From positions 124,001 to 188,000 of the forward strand of contig CAVYRD010000012.1 in the NCBI GenBank assembly GCA_963770865.1: a stretch of 64,000 nucleotides of DNA, given 5' to 3'. The DNA is from Miltoncostaea sp963770865. Its GTDB lineage: Bacteria; Actinomycetota; Thermoleophilia; Miltoncostaeales; Miltoncostaeaceae. The notes under the pieces were generated by a model that ran no database searches, had not been told where the DNA came from, and saw only the letters and a program-made list of their open reading frames with translations. Positions 42,684-50,405 of the stretch are shown here, piece by piece (positions within the stretch are counted from its first letter, which is position 1; every line of letters begins with the position of its first letter). The position numbers and the translations under genes are program-made.

Positions 42684-43403
42684 ATGGAGGCACAAAGAAG
42701 GATCTCGCTGGCGTTTGGGGTGCTTTTCCTCATCACCTTCATCACCTCGATCCCGGCGCTTGGCCTTTTTCAACCCGTTCTCGACGATCCCCAGGGCTAC
42801 ATCGCCGGAGGCGGTGCCGACAGCCGCATCTACTTCGGGGCGTTCCTGGAACTGATCCTCATCGTTGCCAACATCGCGACCGCGGTGGTGGTGTTTCCGA
42901 TCCTCAAGCGGCAGAACGAGATACTCTCGCTTGGCTACGTCACGGCCCGCATCATGGAATGCGTCTTCATTGCCGTGGGCATCATCGCCGTCCTCGCGGT
43001 CGTGACGTTGCGGCATGACGCAGGAGCGGAAGCCGCCCCCCTCGGCGGGCTGGCCGAATCGCTCGCCGCTATCAAGGACTGGACGTTCCTGCTCGGCCCC
43101 GGCTTCATCGTCGGCATCGGGAACGGGCTGATCCTGGGCTACCTGATGTACCGGTCCGCCCTCGTGCCGCGGGGCATGGCGATGCTCGGACTGATCGGAG
43201 GCCCTCTGATCATCCTTTCGGGAATCGGCGTGCTGTTCGACCTGTACGACGCAGGCGGGCCGGTGCAAGCCATCGCGACGATTCCCGAGTTCCTTTGGGA
43301 GTTGTTGCTCGGCATCTACTGCACGGTCAAGGGATTCAAGGCGTCTCCCATCCTCTCGGAGGACGGGCGCCCCGTCCTGCATCCCGCCCTGAGCGCCCGT
43401 TGA
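42684..43403 (+). CDS. DUF4386 family membrane protein
   Basis: A 239-residue protein with six or more membrane segments: RISLAFGVLFLITFITSIPA, IYFGAFLELILIVANIATAV, CVFIAVGIIAVLAVVTLRHD, FLLGPGFIVGIGNGLILGYL, MLGLIGGPLIILSGIGVLF and FLWELLLGIYCTVKGF. This is the DUF4386 pattern; function is unknown. It starts at ATG 42684 after GGGAGG. About 150 bp of non-coding sequence separate it from the first IS5-type element. Confidence 0.85.
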   Translation: MEAQRRISLAFGVLFLITFITSIPALGLFQPVLDDPQGYIAGGGADSRIYFGAFLELILIVANIATAVVVFPILKRQNEILSLGYVTARIMECVFIAVGIIAVLAVVTLRHDAGAEAAPLGGLAESLAAIKDWTFLLGPGFIVGIGNGLILGYLMYRSALVPRGMAMLGLIGGPLIILSGIGVLFDLYDAGGPVQAIATIPEFLWELLLGIYCTVKGFKASPILSEDGRPVLHPALSAR

Positions 43404-43591
43404 GGTGAACCGGGCCATGGGGGCCGACCGCTAGACCAGTCTCTTCCAGACCTCCCCGTCGGCGCCGAGCCCCCGAGCCGACCGGCACAAGGCCCGCGCG
43501 GGCTCGAACACCTCAACACCCCGACCCACCCGCCGGAGACGATCGACGACTTAGAAGCTGTCTCAGAACTCTGGGGTAGCCTGCGCTCGCC

Positions 43592-44050
43592 GTGGCGCGG
43601 ACGTGGCTCCAGGTCCAGGTTGAGCTGCTCGGGGGGCGAGGAATGGAGTGCCGCCCGCCACCGGGCCGGATCTTCATCGTCGGCCCGAGCCACAGCTTCG
43701 CCCAGCTCGCTGAGGCGATCGACGCAGCCTTTGCCCGCTGGGATCTCTCGCACCTGCACGAGTTCGAGCTTCCTGACGGGCGCCGGGTCGGCTTTCCGGA
43801 TGACGAGTACGGCCCGGAGCTGGTCTGGGAGGACCACGCCGCGCTCAAGGTCTGCCGCGAGGTGAGGCCCGGCCAGGAGTTCAGCTACGTGTTCGACCTG
43901 GGCGACGACTGGCGCCATCGCTGCCTGGTGCTCGCCGACAAGGCCGATCCGGCCGAGGAGTACGGCTCGCCACCGCCCCGGCGGCCGGTGCCGATCTGGG
44001 GCTGGGGGACGATCCCCGACCAGTACGGGCGCGAGTCGCTCGAGGACTGA
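43592..44050 (+). CDS. plasmid pRiA4b ORF-3 family protein, inside the IS element
   Basis: A 152-residue protein starting at GTG 43592, only 23 bp inside the left terminal repeat. Its pattern fits the family: WLQVQVELLGGRGMECRPP, FAQLAEAIDAAFARWDLSHL, HEFELPDGRRVGFPDDEYG, VCREVRPGQEFSYVFDLGDD and WRHRCLVLADKAD. Function is unknown; the family is common on plasmids and mobile DNA. It ends exactly where the convergent transposase ends (44050/44051). Being within the repeats, it moves with the element. Confidence 0.85.
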   Translation: MARTWLQVQVELLGGRGMECRPPPGRIFIVGPSHSFAQLAEAIDAAFARWDLSHLHEFELPDGRRVGFPDDEYGPELVWEDHAALKVCREVRPGQEFSYVFDLGDDWRHRCLVLADKADPAEEYGSPPPRRPVPIWGWGTIPDQYGRESLED

Positions 44051-44855
44051 TCAGGCCCATCCGAGCATCCGCTGGCAGACCACGGCGCAGCCGAGCTCGA
44101 GAAAGGCCAGGTGCAGCTCGGCGTGACGCTCGTAGCGGATCCGCAGCCGGCGCAGGTTGTGCAGCCAGGCAAAGCCGCGCTCGACGACCCAGCGCTGGCG
44201 CCCCAGGCCCGAGCCGTGGGCGGTCTGGCGGCGGGCGATCACGGGCACGACCCGCCGCGCCCGCAGCTCGCGGCGATACTTGTCGTGGTCATAGCCGCGA
44301 TCGGCCAGCAGCCGCCGGGGGCGCATGCGCGGCCTGCCGACCTCTGCCGGCGGATCGGCCGCAGGCCGTCGATGAGCGGCAGGAGCTGGGTGACGTCGTT
44401 GCGGTTGGCGCCGGTCAGCGACACCGCCAGGGGCACGCCGGTGGCGTCGGTCAGCAGGTGATGCTTCGAGCCCGCCCGGCCGCGGTCGACCGGAGAGGGC
44501 CCGGTCGAGCCCCCCCTTGCAAGGCGCGCACGTAGCTGCCGTCGATCACCGCCTGCGACCAGTCGATGCGCCCGGCGGCGTTCAGCCGCCGCAGCAACTC
44601 GCGGTGAAGGCGCCCGAAGACGCCCGCGCGCTGCCACTCCTGGAGCCGGCGGTGGGCCGTCGCCGGCGAGCAGCCGAGCTCAGCCGGCAGGTGGCGCCAG
44701 GCGATGCCGGTGACGAGCACGAACACGATCGCACCGAAGGCCACGCGGTCATCGACGCGAGGGCGCCCGCCGCGCGGGCCGGGCTCGTGACGGGCAGCAG
44801 CGGCTCGATTAGCCTGCCACAGCTCATCGCGGACCTGCCACACCGACGCGGCCAT
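44051..44855 (-). CDS. IS5 family transposase (two frames joined by -1 frameshift)
   Basis: Frame A from ATG 44855 has RPRVDDRVAFGAIVFVLVTG, IAWRHLPAELGCSPATAHRR and GRIDWSQAVIDGSYVRALQG with the first catalytic Asp. At a run of seven G (about 44510-44516, complementary strand) a -1 shift leads to GPSPVDRGRAGSKHHLLTDA and ANRNDVTQLLPLIDG. A further apparent shift near 44340 leads to RRLLADRGYDHDKYRRELRA with the second Asp and RQRWVVERGFAWLHNLRRLR with the Glu. IS5 (IS427 group) transposases are normally made by such frameshifting. The N-terminal 30 residues also look shifted (LIEPLLPVT lies in another frame). Confidence 0.8.
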
Positions 44856-44944
44856 GGCGCCTCCCGGTCGGGCGTTATGTCATCGCCATCCGGTTCGCCT
44901 TGTCGTCCCAAGCCCTTCCCGCGAGGTTCTGAGACAGCTTCTAA

Positions 44945-45846
44945 GAAGGTCTTTCAGAATGACTCCAGCCGCCGCCAGCAGAGGATCGCGCAGGCGAGGG
45001 TGAGGAAGGCGAGGTGGACCTCGGCGGTGCGCTCGTAGCGCGTTCGCAGGCGGCGGAAGTTGTGCAGGTGGGCGAAGGCGCGCTCGACGACCCAACGCTG
45101 GCGCCCGAGGCCCGAGCCGTGGGTGGTGCGCCGACGGGCGATCCGGTGGGCGATCCCCCGGGCCCTCAGGATGCGCCGGTACTTGTCGTGGTCATAGCCC
45201 CGGTCGGCCAGGACCAGATCGGGCTTTCGGCGCGGCCGGCCGACCTTGCCGGCGACCGGGCGGCCGTGCAGAGCATCCAGGAGCGGCACCAGCTGGGTGA
45301 CGTCGTTGCGGTGGCCGCCGGTGAGCGTCACCGCCAGCGGGACCCCTGACGCATCGACCAGCAGGTGGTGCTTTGAGCCTCTCCGAGCGCGATCGACCGG
45401 GGATGGCCCGGTCAGGAGCCCCCCAAAAGAGCGCGCACATGGCTGCCGTCGACCGCCGCGCGCGACCAGTCGATCGCCCCGGCGGCGTTCAGCTCGCCGA
45501 GCAGCTGCTGATGGAGCGCCTCCCAGACCCCGGCCCGCTGCCAGTCGCGCAGGCGACGCCAGCAGGTCACCCCCGAGCCGTAGCCGTACTCGGCCGGCAG
45601 GTCCTCCCAGGCGATCCCGGTGTGGAGCACGTGCAGGATCCCGTTGAGCACCAGGCGATCATCGATCGCCTTGCGGCCCGGGTGGCGTCGTCGACGCTGG
45701 CGCGGTGGGATGAGCGGGGCGACCCGCTCCCACAGCCCGTCACTGATCTCGAATCGAGACGGCACCTCCACGACCTCCGATCTCTCGGGGACATGCCCCG
45801 AGAATTCACAGGCGTGGAGGTGACTCCTTCATTTTGAAAGACCTTC
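44945..45846. mobile_element. second IS5-family element, abutting the first
   Basis: GAAGGTCTTTCAGAATGA (44945-44962) and its complement TCATTTTGAAAGACCTTC (45829-45846) form 18-bp terminal repeats with one mismatch. TAA flanks both ends (44942-44944 and 45847-45849), a 3-bp duplication typical of TNA-targeting IS5 relatives. The left TAA is the sequence immediately right of the first element, so this one inserted at that element's border. It is 902 bp with one transposase. Confidence 0.88.
44954..45771 (-). CDS. IS5 family transposase (orfA/orfB, -1 frameshift)
   Basis: Frame A, ATG 45771 to 45412, has ISDGLWERVAPLIPPRQRRR, DDRLVLNGILHVLHTGIAWE, DLPAEYGYGSGVTCWRRLRD and DWSRAAVDGSHVRALLGGS before a TGA. 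Just before that stop lies TTTTGGGGGG; a -1 slip there gives GLLTGPSPVDRARRGSKHHL, then LVDASGVPLAVTLTGGHRND, VLADRGYDHDKYRRILRARG and RQRWVVERAFAHLHNFRRLR. DDE residues are all present. The arrangement is the normal programmed frameshift of the IS427 group, so the gene is probably intact, unlike many frameshifted genes in the window. Confidence 0.85.
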
Positions 45847-46097
45847 TAAGAGCCCTCCTGCACCTCGTAGATCTCCGCCGCAACCAGGCCGTGAGCCTCA
45901 CGGTGGACGGTGTGCGCCGCCTCCGCGTCCGGCGCCTCGACGAGGCAGAAGACCTTTCCGGCCTTCTCCGACACCCAGTACCGGCAGTAGTTCACGCCGT
46001 GCTGGCCCTGCACCTCGAGGTCACGTTTGTGGGCCTCCGCGACATCCTTGGCGGCGACACCCTCGCCGAGGGTGTGAACGTCGAGAAACAGGGGCAT
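45846..46097 (-). CDS. DUF4242 / SCO4226-type small protein
   Basis: An 83-residue ferredoxin-like-fold protein: MPLFLDVHTLGEGVAAKDVA, AHKRDLEVQGQHGVNYCRYW and KAGKVFCLVEAPDAEAAHTV, then EIYEVQEGS. The pattern fits DUF4242, whose Streptomyces member SCO4226 binds nickel. AAGGAGGA before the ATG is strong. The stop TAG uses the last base of the second IS element plus the duplicated TA. Without both insertions the same position would read TAA, so the protein is unchanged by insertion. Confidence 0.85.
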   Translation of the reverse strand: MPLFLDVHTLGEGVAAKDVAEAHKRDLEVQGQHGVNYCRYWVSEKAGKVFCLVEAPDAEAAHTVHREAHGLVAAEIYEVQEGS

Positions 46098-46514
46098 CCA
46101 GCTCCTCCTTCAACGGGATGGGGCAAACTGAGAGCGTGCCCGCGCCGCCGATTGCCGGAGGCCGGCGGGCTCAGCCTCATGGAGTGCCCGAAACATGAAA
46201 CCGGCACCCGGCGTTGGGCTCTGACGGCTTACCACGGGACGAGCAAGCCAAACTCACCACAACCAGCGACCGGCGTGCTTGACGATTCCCTGAACGGCGC
46301 GCGGCGGGCGCCGACCGGGGAACACCGCGCCGCGCGATCAGCGAGGACGCGGATTCACAGCCTCCCGGGCGCCCGCAGAGGATCACGGCGTGGAGACCTC
46401 GTGACCCCCAACCGCTTCGTCGAGCTCCAGGGCGGGCCCTGCGACGGCCAGCGGATGCCCGTCGCCGACGATGCCGAGATCCTTACGTGCCCGGCCGGGG
46501 CGGGCCTCTGGCGG
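46098..46514. other. gene-poor stretch of lower GC, possible truncated small ORF
   Basis: No convincing gene fills this 417-bp region. From GTG 46401 on the + strand a short protein-like stretch, NRFVELQGGPCDGQRMPVAD and DAEILTCPAGAGLW, appears, then GYEVFAEPTAVVVGG in another frame. It resembles small hypothetical actinobacterial proteins but runs into the antisense end of the MMPL gene, so it is at best a fragment. Composition and neighbouring IS elements suggest a disturbed region. Confidence 0.4.
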
Positions 46515-48722
46515 CTACGAGGTCTTCGCCGAGCCCACGGCGGTGGTGGTCGGCGGGGCGGCCAGGCCGGCGGGGCCCTCCACCTCAACGTGTGGCAGCC
46601 AGTCGAGCCACCTGGGCAGGTACCAGTTCCACTTCCCAAGCAGCGTCATCGCGGCCGGCACGAGGACCGAGCGGACGATGGTGGCGTCGATGAGCAGCGC
46701 CGCGGCGATCCCGAAGCCCATCTGCTGGAACATGACCAGCTCCCCGGCGGCGAAGCCGGCGAAGACGGCCACGATGATGAGGGCCGCGCCCGTGATGATC
46801 CGCGCGGTCGTCCCGACCGCGGACACGACGGCCTCGGTGGTGTCTCCGGTCTCGGTGAAGCGCTCGCGGATCCGGCTGAGGAGGAAGACCTGGTAGTCCA
46901 TCGAGAGCCCGAAGAGCACCGCGAAGAGGAACAGCGGCACCCAGGCCTCGATCGTGTCCACCTGCTGGAAGCCGAAGAGGTCCGCGCCCACGCCATGCTG
47001 GAAGACCAGCACCATGAGCCCGTAGGCGGCGCCCACGGACAGCAGGTTGAGGACGATCGCCGTGCCGGCGATCACGACCGAGCGGAAGGCCAGCGTCAGC
47101 AGCAGGAAGCTCAACCCCAGCACGAAGACGATGACGATCGGCAACCAGGTGTCCATCACGTCGAAGAAGTGACGTTCTCGGCCGTTGTGCCGCCGACGAA
47201 GACGTTCGCGTTCACGCCGGCGAAGGCGGCGGGGACGATGTCGCTCCGCAGGTCCCGCACCGCACCGACCGCCCGGTCCGAGAGTGTGTCGGGACCGATC
47301 CCGATGCTCACGATTGTCAGGTCCCCGTCCGGGTAACGGGCGACCTGGTCGCCGCCGAACCGCGCGTCCCGGGCCAGTTCCCGCCTCAGCCGACCGACCG
47401 CTGCCTGGATCTGCGGGCTGGTCGGGGGACCGTCGATCACCACCTCGGCGGGCTGGGCGCTCGCGGCAGGGAACCATTGCTGAAGAGCGATGAGGCCCCG
47501 CTTCGACTGCAGCCGGTCGGGCAACGTGTCGTGGCTCGCCGCGCCGATGTTCATCGAGAGCAGGGGGACGGCGAGGGCGAGCAGCAGCGCAGCGCCGAGG
47601 ACCACGCGAGACCGCCGGGCGGGCGGCCACGGCGCGGGCGATGCCCGCCCACAAGCGGCCCTCACCGGCGCGCTCGACCCGCCGGCCAACGATCGGCACG
47701 CGGAGGGCGTTGATCCGGTCGCCGAGCAGCCCGAGGACCGCGGGGAGCAGGGTCAGGGCCGCGACGACGGTGACGAGCCCGACGAGGATGGCCCCGGTGG
47801 CGAGGCTGCGCATGATCGTGCTCGGCACGAGCAGCAGGCCGAGCATCGCCAGCACGAAGGCGCTGCCGCTGAAGAGCACGGCCCGGCTCGCCGTGGCGCC
47901 GGCGCGCGAGATCGCCTCAGGTGCTCCGCGCCGCGCGCCCGTTCCTCGCGCACCCGGGAGACCACGAACAGGCAGTAGTCGATCCCGAGGGCCAGGCCCA
48001 TGGCCGTGAGCATGTTGACGACGAACACGGAAAGGGTGAACCCCTGGGCGACCAGGCCCGTGAGCCCCAGCGCCACGATGATCGAGACGATCGCCAGGAG
48101 CAGCGGCAGCCCCGCGGCCACCAGGGCGCCGAACACCAGTATGAGGATGATCAGCGCGGCGGGCAGGCCGATCCTGAGCTCACCCGCCTTGAGGTCGCTC
48201 TGGGAGAGCTCGCTCAGGTCGCGCGAGAGCGTCCACTTGCCGGTCATCGACACGCTGAAGCCGTTGCGCCCGTCGGACGCCTCGATGGCGTCGGCCGAGC
48301 TCTGCGACCCCGCTCTCGGACTCGTCGCGCAGCCGGATGGGGATCAGCAGGGCGTGGCGGTCGGCGGACACGAGGCTGGGGTCGGGCCGCTGGTAGTAGA
48401 TCGCGGCGCTCGCCGACTGGCCGGTGGACCGGGCGATGGCCGGCCAGCCGCCGGACCTCGGCCCGGAAGGCGGGCTGGTCGACCGTCGAGGCTGGTTCGA
48501 CCTGACGACCACGAGCTCCGTTCGCGTCCGACGGTCGGGGAGCCGCTGCTCGATCAGGTCCTTGGCCCTGAGCGAGTCGGGGTTGTTGGTGACCTCCCCC
48601 TCGGTGGTCAGACCGCCGAGTCCCGCCGCCGCGCACACCGCGCCGATGGCGATGGCCAGGAGCCAGGCGCCGATGGTGCGCCAGGGATGCGCCGCGCAGG
48701 CCCGTGCGAGCGTCTGGGTCAT
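46515..48722 (-). CDS. MMPL/RND family transporter, several frameshifts
   Basis: ATG 48722 follows GGAGGAG. The protein reads PWRTIGAWLLAIAIGAVCAA, then a periplasmic loop (PDRRTRTELVVVRSNQ). The first membrane block is ALIILILVFGALVAAGLPLL and AMGLALGIDYCLFVVSRVRE with the family GxxxDY motif. A second periplasmic loop (TLPDRLQSKRGLIALQQWFP) precedes the second block, LPIVIVFVLGLSFLLLTLAF and LFGLSMDYQVFLLSRIRERF. About 735 residues. Shifts are inferred near 48440, 48290, 47920, 47610 and 47170. MMPL proteins export lipids or small molecules by proton motive force. No partner gene is adjacent. Confidence 0.85.
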
Positions 48723-48844
48723 GCCGCTCCTCCGTCCGTGAGCGTCAGGCCGCAAGTGTGACGCTTGCGGGCGCTCGCCGGTCAACGCTCGGCCGCTCCG
48801 CTACACGGAACACATGGCCGGCGCGAGCTTCAGGCCCCCGTCCT

Positions 48845-48892
48845 CCTGCCCTGTAAGCGGCAGGTTAGGGGTTCGAGTCCCCCTCCGGCTCC
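48845..48892 (+). pseudogene. tRNA-Thr(TGT)-like 3' half, possible attachment-site remnant
   Basis: An anticodon-arm-like CTGCC-ctgtaagc-GGCAG (48846-48863, loop one base too long) is followed by a T-arm-like AGGGGTTCGAGTCCCC and CCGGCTCC (48885-48892). No matching 5' acceptor or D-arm is found upstream. A 3' tRNA half without the rest is what an integrative element leaves at its att site. It could also be a decayed tRNA. Confidence 0.5.
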
Positions 48893-48980
48893 TGGAAACG
48901 CGCTGCAAATCGCGTTACTGCCCTACTCCGGGTGCCTCGGCTGTGCGTCCCAGCAGGACGTCTGTGAGCGTTCGATGACC

Positions 48981-49019
48981 ATGGGGGAACGTTGGGACCA
49001 TGGGGGAGATCATGGGGGA
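48981..49019. repeat. three direct repeats ATGGGGGA
   Basis: ATGGGGGA occurs at 48981-48988, 49000-49007 and 49012-49019, about 90 bp beyond the tRNA-like remnant. Short repeats beside an att core are often recombinase arm sites; no integrase gene is present, so this is only a suggestion. Confidence 0.45.
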
Positions 49020-49709
49020 GGGGCCACCATTTCCTTCTTGGACCCTGACGCCGCGAACAGCCTGCACGTGTTCTCTGGGCGCTCTCCCGGAGCCTCTAAA
49101 GGTCTTGAATCATCTCCGCTCCAGCCACCGGCGATGGATCCGGCGAGCGACTGGGCCTGACTCAGGCTGATACACCGGCATCGTTGGACAGTCGCAATGG
49201 CGCCGACTCAAACACTTCGGTGTAGAAGGCGATCCAGTCGGTCGCCATCTTCCGCTGGGCGATGCGCAGATGGATCGTCCCGGAGAACAGGCCGCGCAGC
49301 CGCTGCTGTAGGCCAAGCGCCGAGAGCGCTCCCTCGTGCGCGCCAGTGAACCCGATCCTCGCTTCGACAAGCGATTGATGTCTGGCGCTGGGACCTACGA
49401 GCCGACGATCGAGGCCGGTGAGGCCGACCGTGCACGGTGACGGGCGAGCACATCCGGCAGATCCGGCACCCCGCGTGCGCGTTCTTGTGCACTCCAACAA
49501 CTCCCGCTTCGCCGGTTAGAGGAGACGGAGGACTCGAACCGGCAGATCTCGTTCCGGACCCGACCTCATCCGGACCCGCCACGGCACTCAGCCGGCCTTT
49601 GCAGGCGCTGAAGGGTCGTGCGTCGCCTTCTCTGGTCGGCGCCACCGGCTAAGTCTTCGTACTACCACGGTACGCGCGACCGCTCAGCCGACCAGCTCCA
49701 AAACCGAGA
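49020..49709. other. gene-poor region beside the tRNA genes
   Basis: About 690 bp with no gene I can support. Frames on both strands are short, Arg/Ser/Pro-rich and mutually overlapping. A minus-strand stretch around 49162-49420 (RKMATDWIAFYTEVFESAP) is the only protein-like piece and could be the tail of a lost mobile-element gene. A T-arm-like GGTTCGAGTCC on the minus strand near 49535-49550 does not fold into a tRNA. Confidence 0.5.
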
Positions 49710-49731
49710 AAGACCCGCTTCAGCAGGTCTT
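49710..49731 (-). terminator. terminator of tRNA-Lys
   Basis: AAGACC (49710-49715) and GGTCTT (49726-49731) form a stem with an inner GC-ttca-GC. On the minus strand the hairpin follows the tRNA end by 5 bases and is succeeded by TTCTCGGTTTT, giving a short T-rich tail. Confidence 0.65.
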
Positions 49732-49736
49732 TTAAG

Positions 49737-49809
49737 TGGGCCGTGAAGGATTCGAACCTTCGACCTTGGGATTAAGAGTCCCCTGCTCTACCAACTAAGC
49801 TAACGGCCC
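49737..49809 (-). tRNA. tRNA-Lys (anticodon CTT)
   Basis: The minus strand reads GGGCCGT at the acceptor 5' end, D-arm TAGCTTAGTTGGTAGAGC, anticodon loop CTCTTAA, T-arm GAAGGTTCGAATCCTTC and acceptor 3' ACGGCCC with discriminator A. Acceptor and T stems pair fully. The anticodon stem GGGGA/TCCCA has one G-A pair at its base. CCA is not encoded. The length of 73 nt is standard. Confidence 0.93.
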
Positions 49810-49860
49810 GCGGGACAGGCTAGCAAAGGGCCGCACCCCGTCGGCGGGGGTGGCGGCGAC

Positions 49861-50394
49861 CTACTGCAGCGTCTTGATCTTCGCCTTGATCGCGGCGGCG
49901 TTCGAGTCGTCCGGCGCGAGGCGCAGGAACGCCTGGTACGACAGGCGCGCGAGCGCCGTCTTGCCGGCCGACTCGGCGAGCTGGGCGAGGTCGAGGAACG
50001 CGTCGGCGGTCTCCGGGTGCCGCGTCGTGTACGCCTGGAGGGTCACGATGGCCCCCGCGGTGTCGCCCGCCTGGCTCTGGATCGCGACCATCGACCGGGT
50101 GCGCGACAGCGAGTCGGGGTCGAGGGCGATCGCGCGCCTCTGGGCGGCCACCGCCTGGCCGAACTGCTCCGTGCCCGCGTAGGCCGAGGCGAGCTGCTCC
50201 CAGGCGTCGGCGCTCCTGGGCTGCTCCTTGACCAGCGACTTGGCGTCGCTGAGGGCCTGGTCGGCGACGCTCGCCGACCCGCCGCCGAAGAAGATCAGCC
50301 CGAGCACCACGAGGATGACGCCGCCGAAGGCCAGCGAGGTGAGGATGGCCACCACCTGCACCATTCGGCGGGTGCGCTTCTGGTCGAGGAGCAC
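49861..50394 (-). CDS. membrane-anchored TPR protein
   Basis: A 177-residue protein from GTG 50394: basic RTRRMVQVV, one membrane helix (ILTSLAFGGVILVVLGLIFF), then about three tetratricopeptide repeats, SADAWEQLASAYAGTEQFGQ, AVAAQRRAIALDPDSLSRTR and ADAFLDLAQLAESAGKTALA. TPR repeats mediate protein contacts; here outside or inside the membrane is unresolved. It lies 11 bp downstream of the aminofutalosine-deaminase-like gene and may be co-transcribed with it. Confidence 0.8.
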   Translation of the reverse strand: MLLDQKRTRRMVQVVAILTSLAFGGVILVVLGLIFFGGGSASVADQALSDAKSLVKEQPRSADAWEQLASAYAGTEQFGQAVAAQRRAIALDPDSLSRTRSMVAIQSQAGDTAGAIVTLQAYTTRHPETADAFLDLAQLAESAGKTALARLSYQAFLRLAPDDSNAAAIKAKIKTLQ

Positions 50395-50405
50395 GGCGCC
50401 GGACG

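Larger units (their letters stand above)
43554..44941. mobile_element. IS5-family element with a passenger gene
   Basis: Perfect 16-bp terminal inverted repeats, GAAGCTGTCTCAGAAC at 43554-43569 and its complement at 44926-44941, enclose a minus-strand IS5-type transposase and a + strand pRiA4b ORF-3-like gene. The flanking dinucleotide TA occurs on both sides (43552-43553 and 44942-44943), consistent with a 2-bp duplication. The total of 1388 bp is longer than usual because of the passenger. Confidence 0.85.

Noticed and set aside
46401..46560. A possible small + strand protein beginning VTPNRFVELQGG
   Set aside because: It runs into the antisense end of the MMPL gene after a frame change and has no complete domain, so it is mentioned only in the region note.
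49533..49550. A T-arm-like GGTTCGAGTCC on the minus strand
   Set aside because: The flanking bases do not pair as a T stem and no anticodon or acceptor arm is present.
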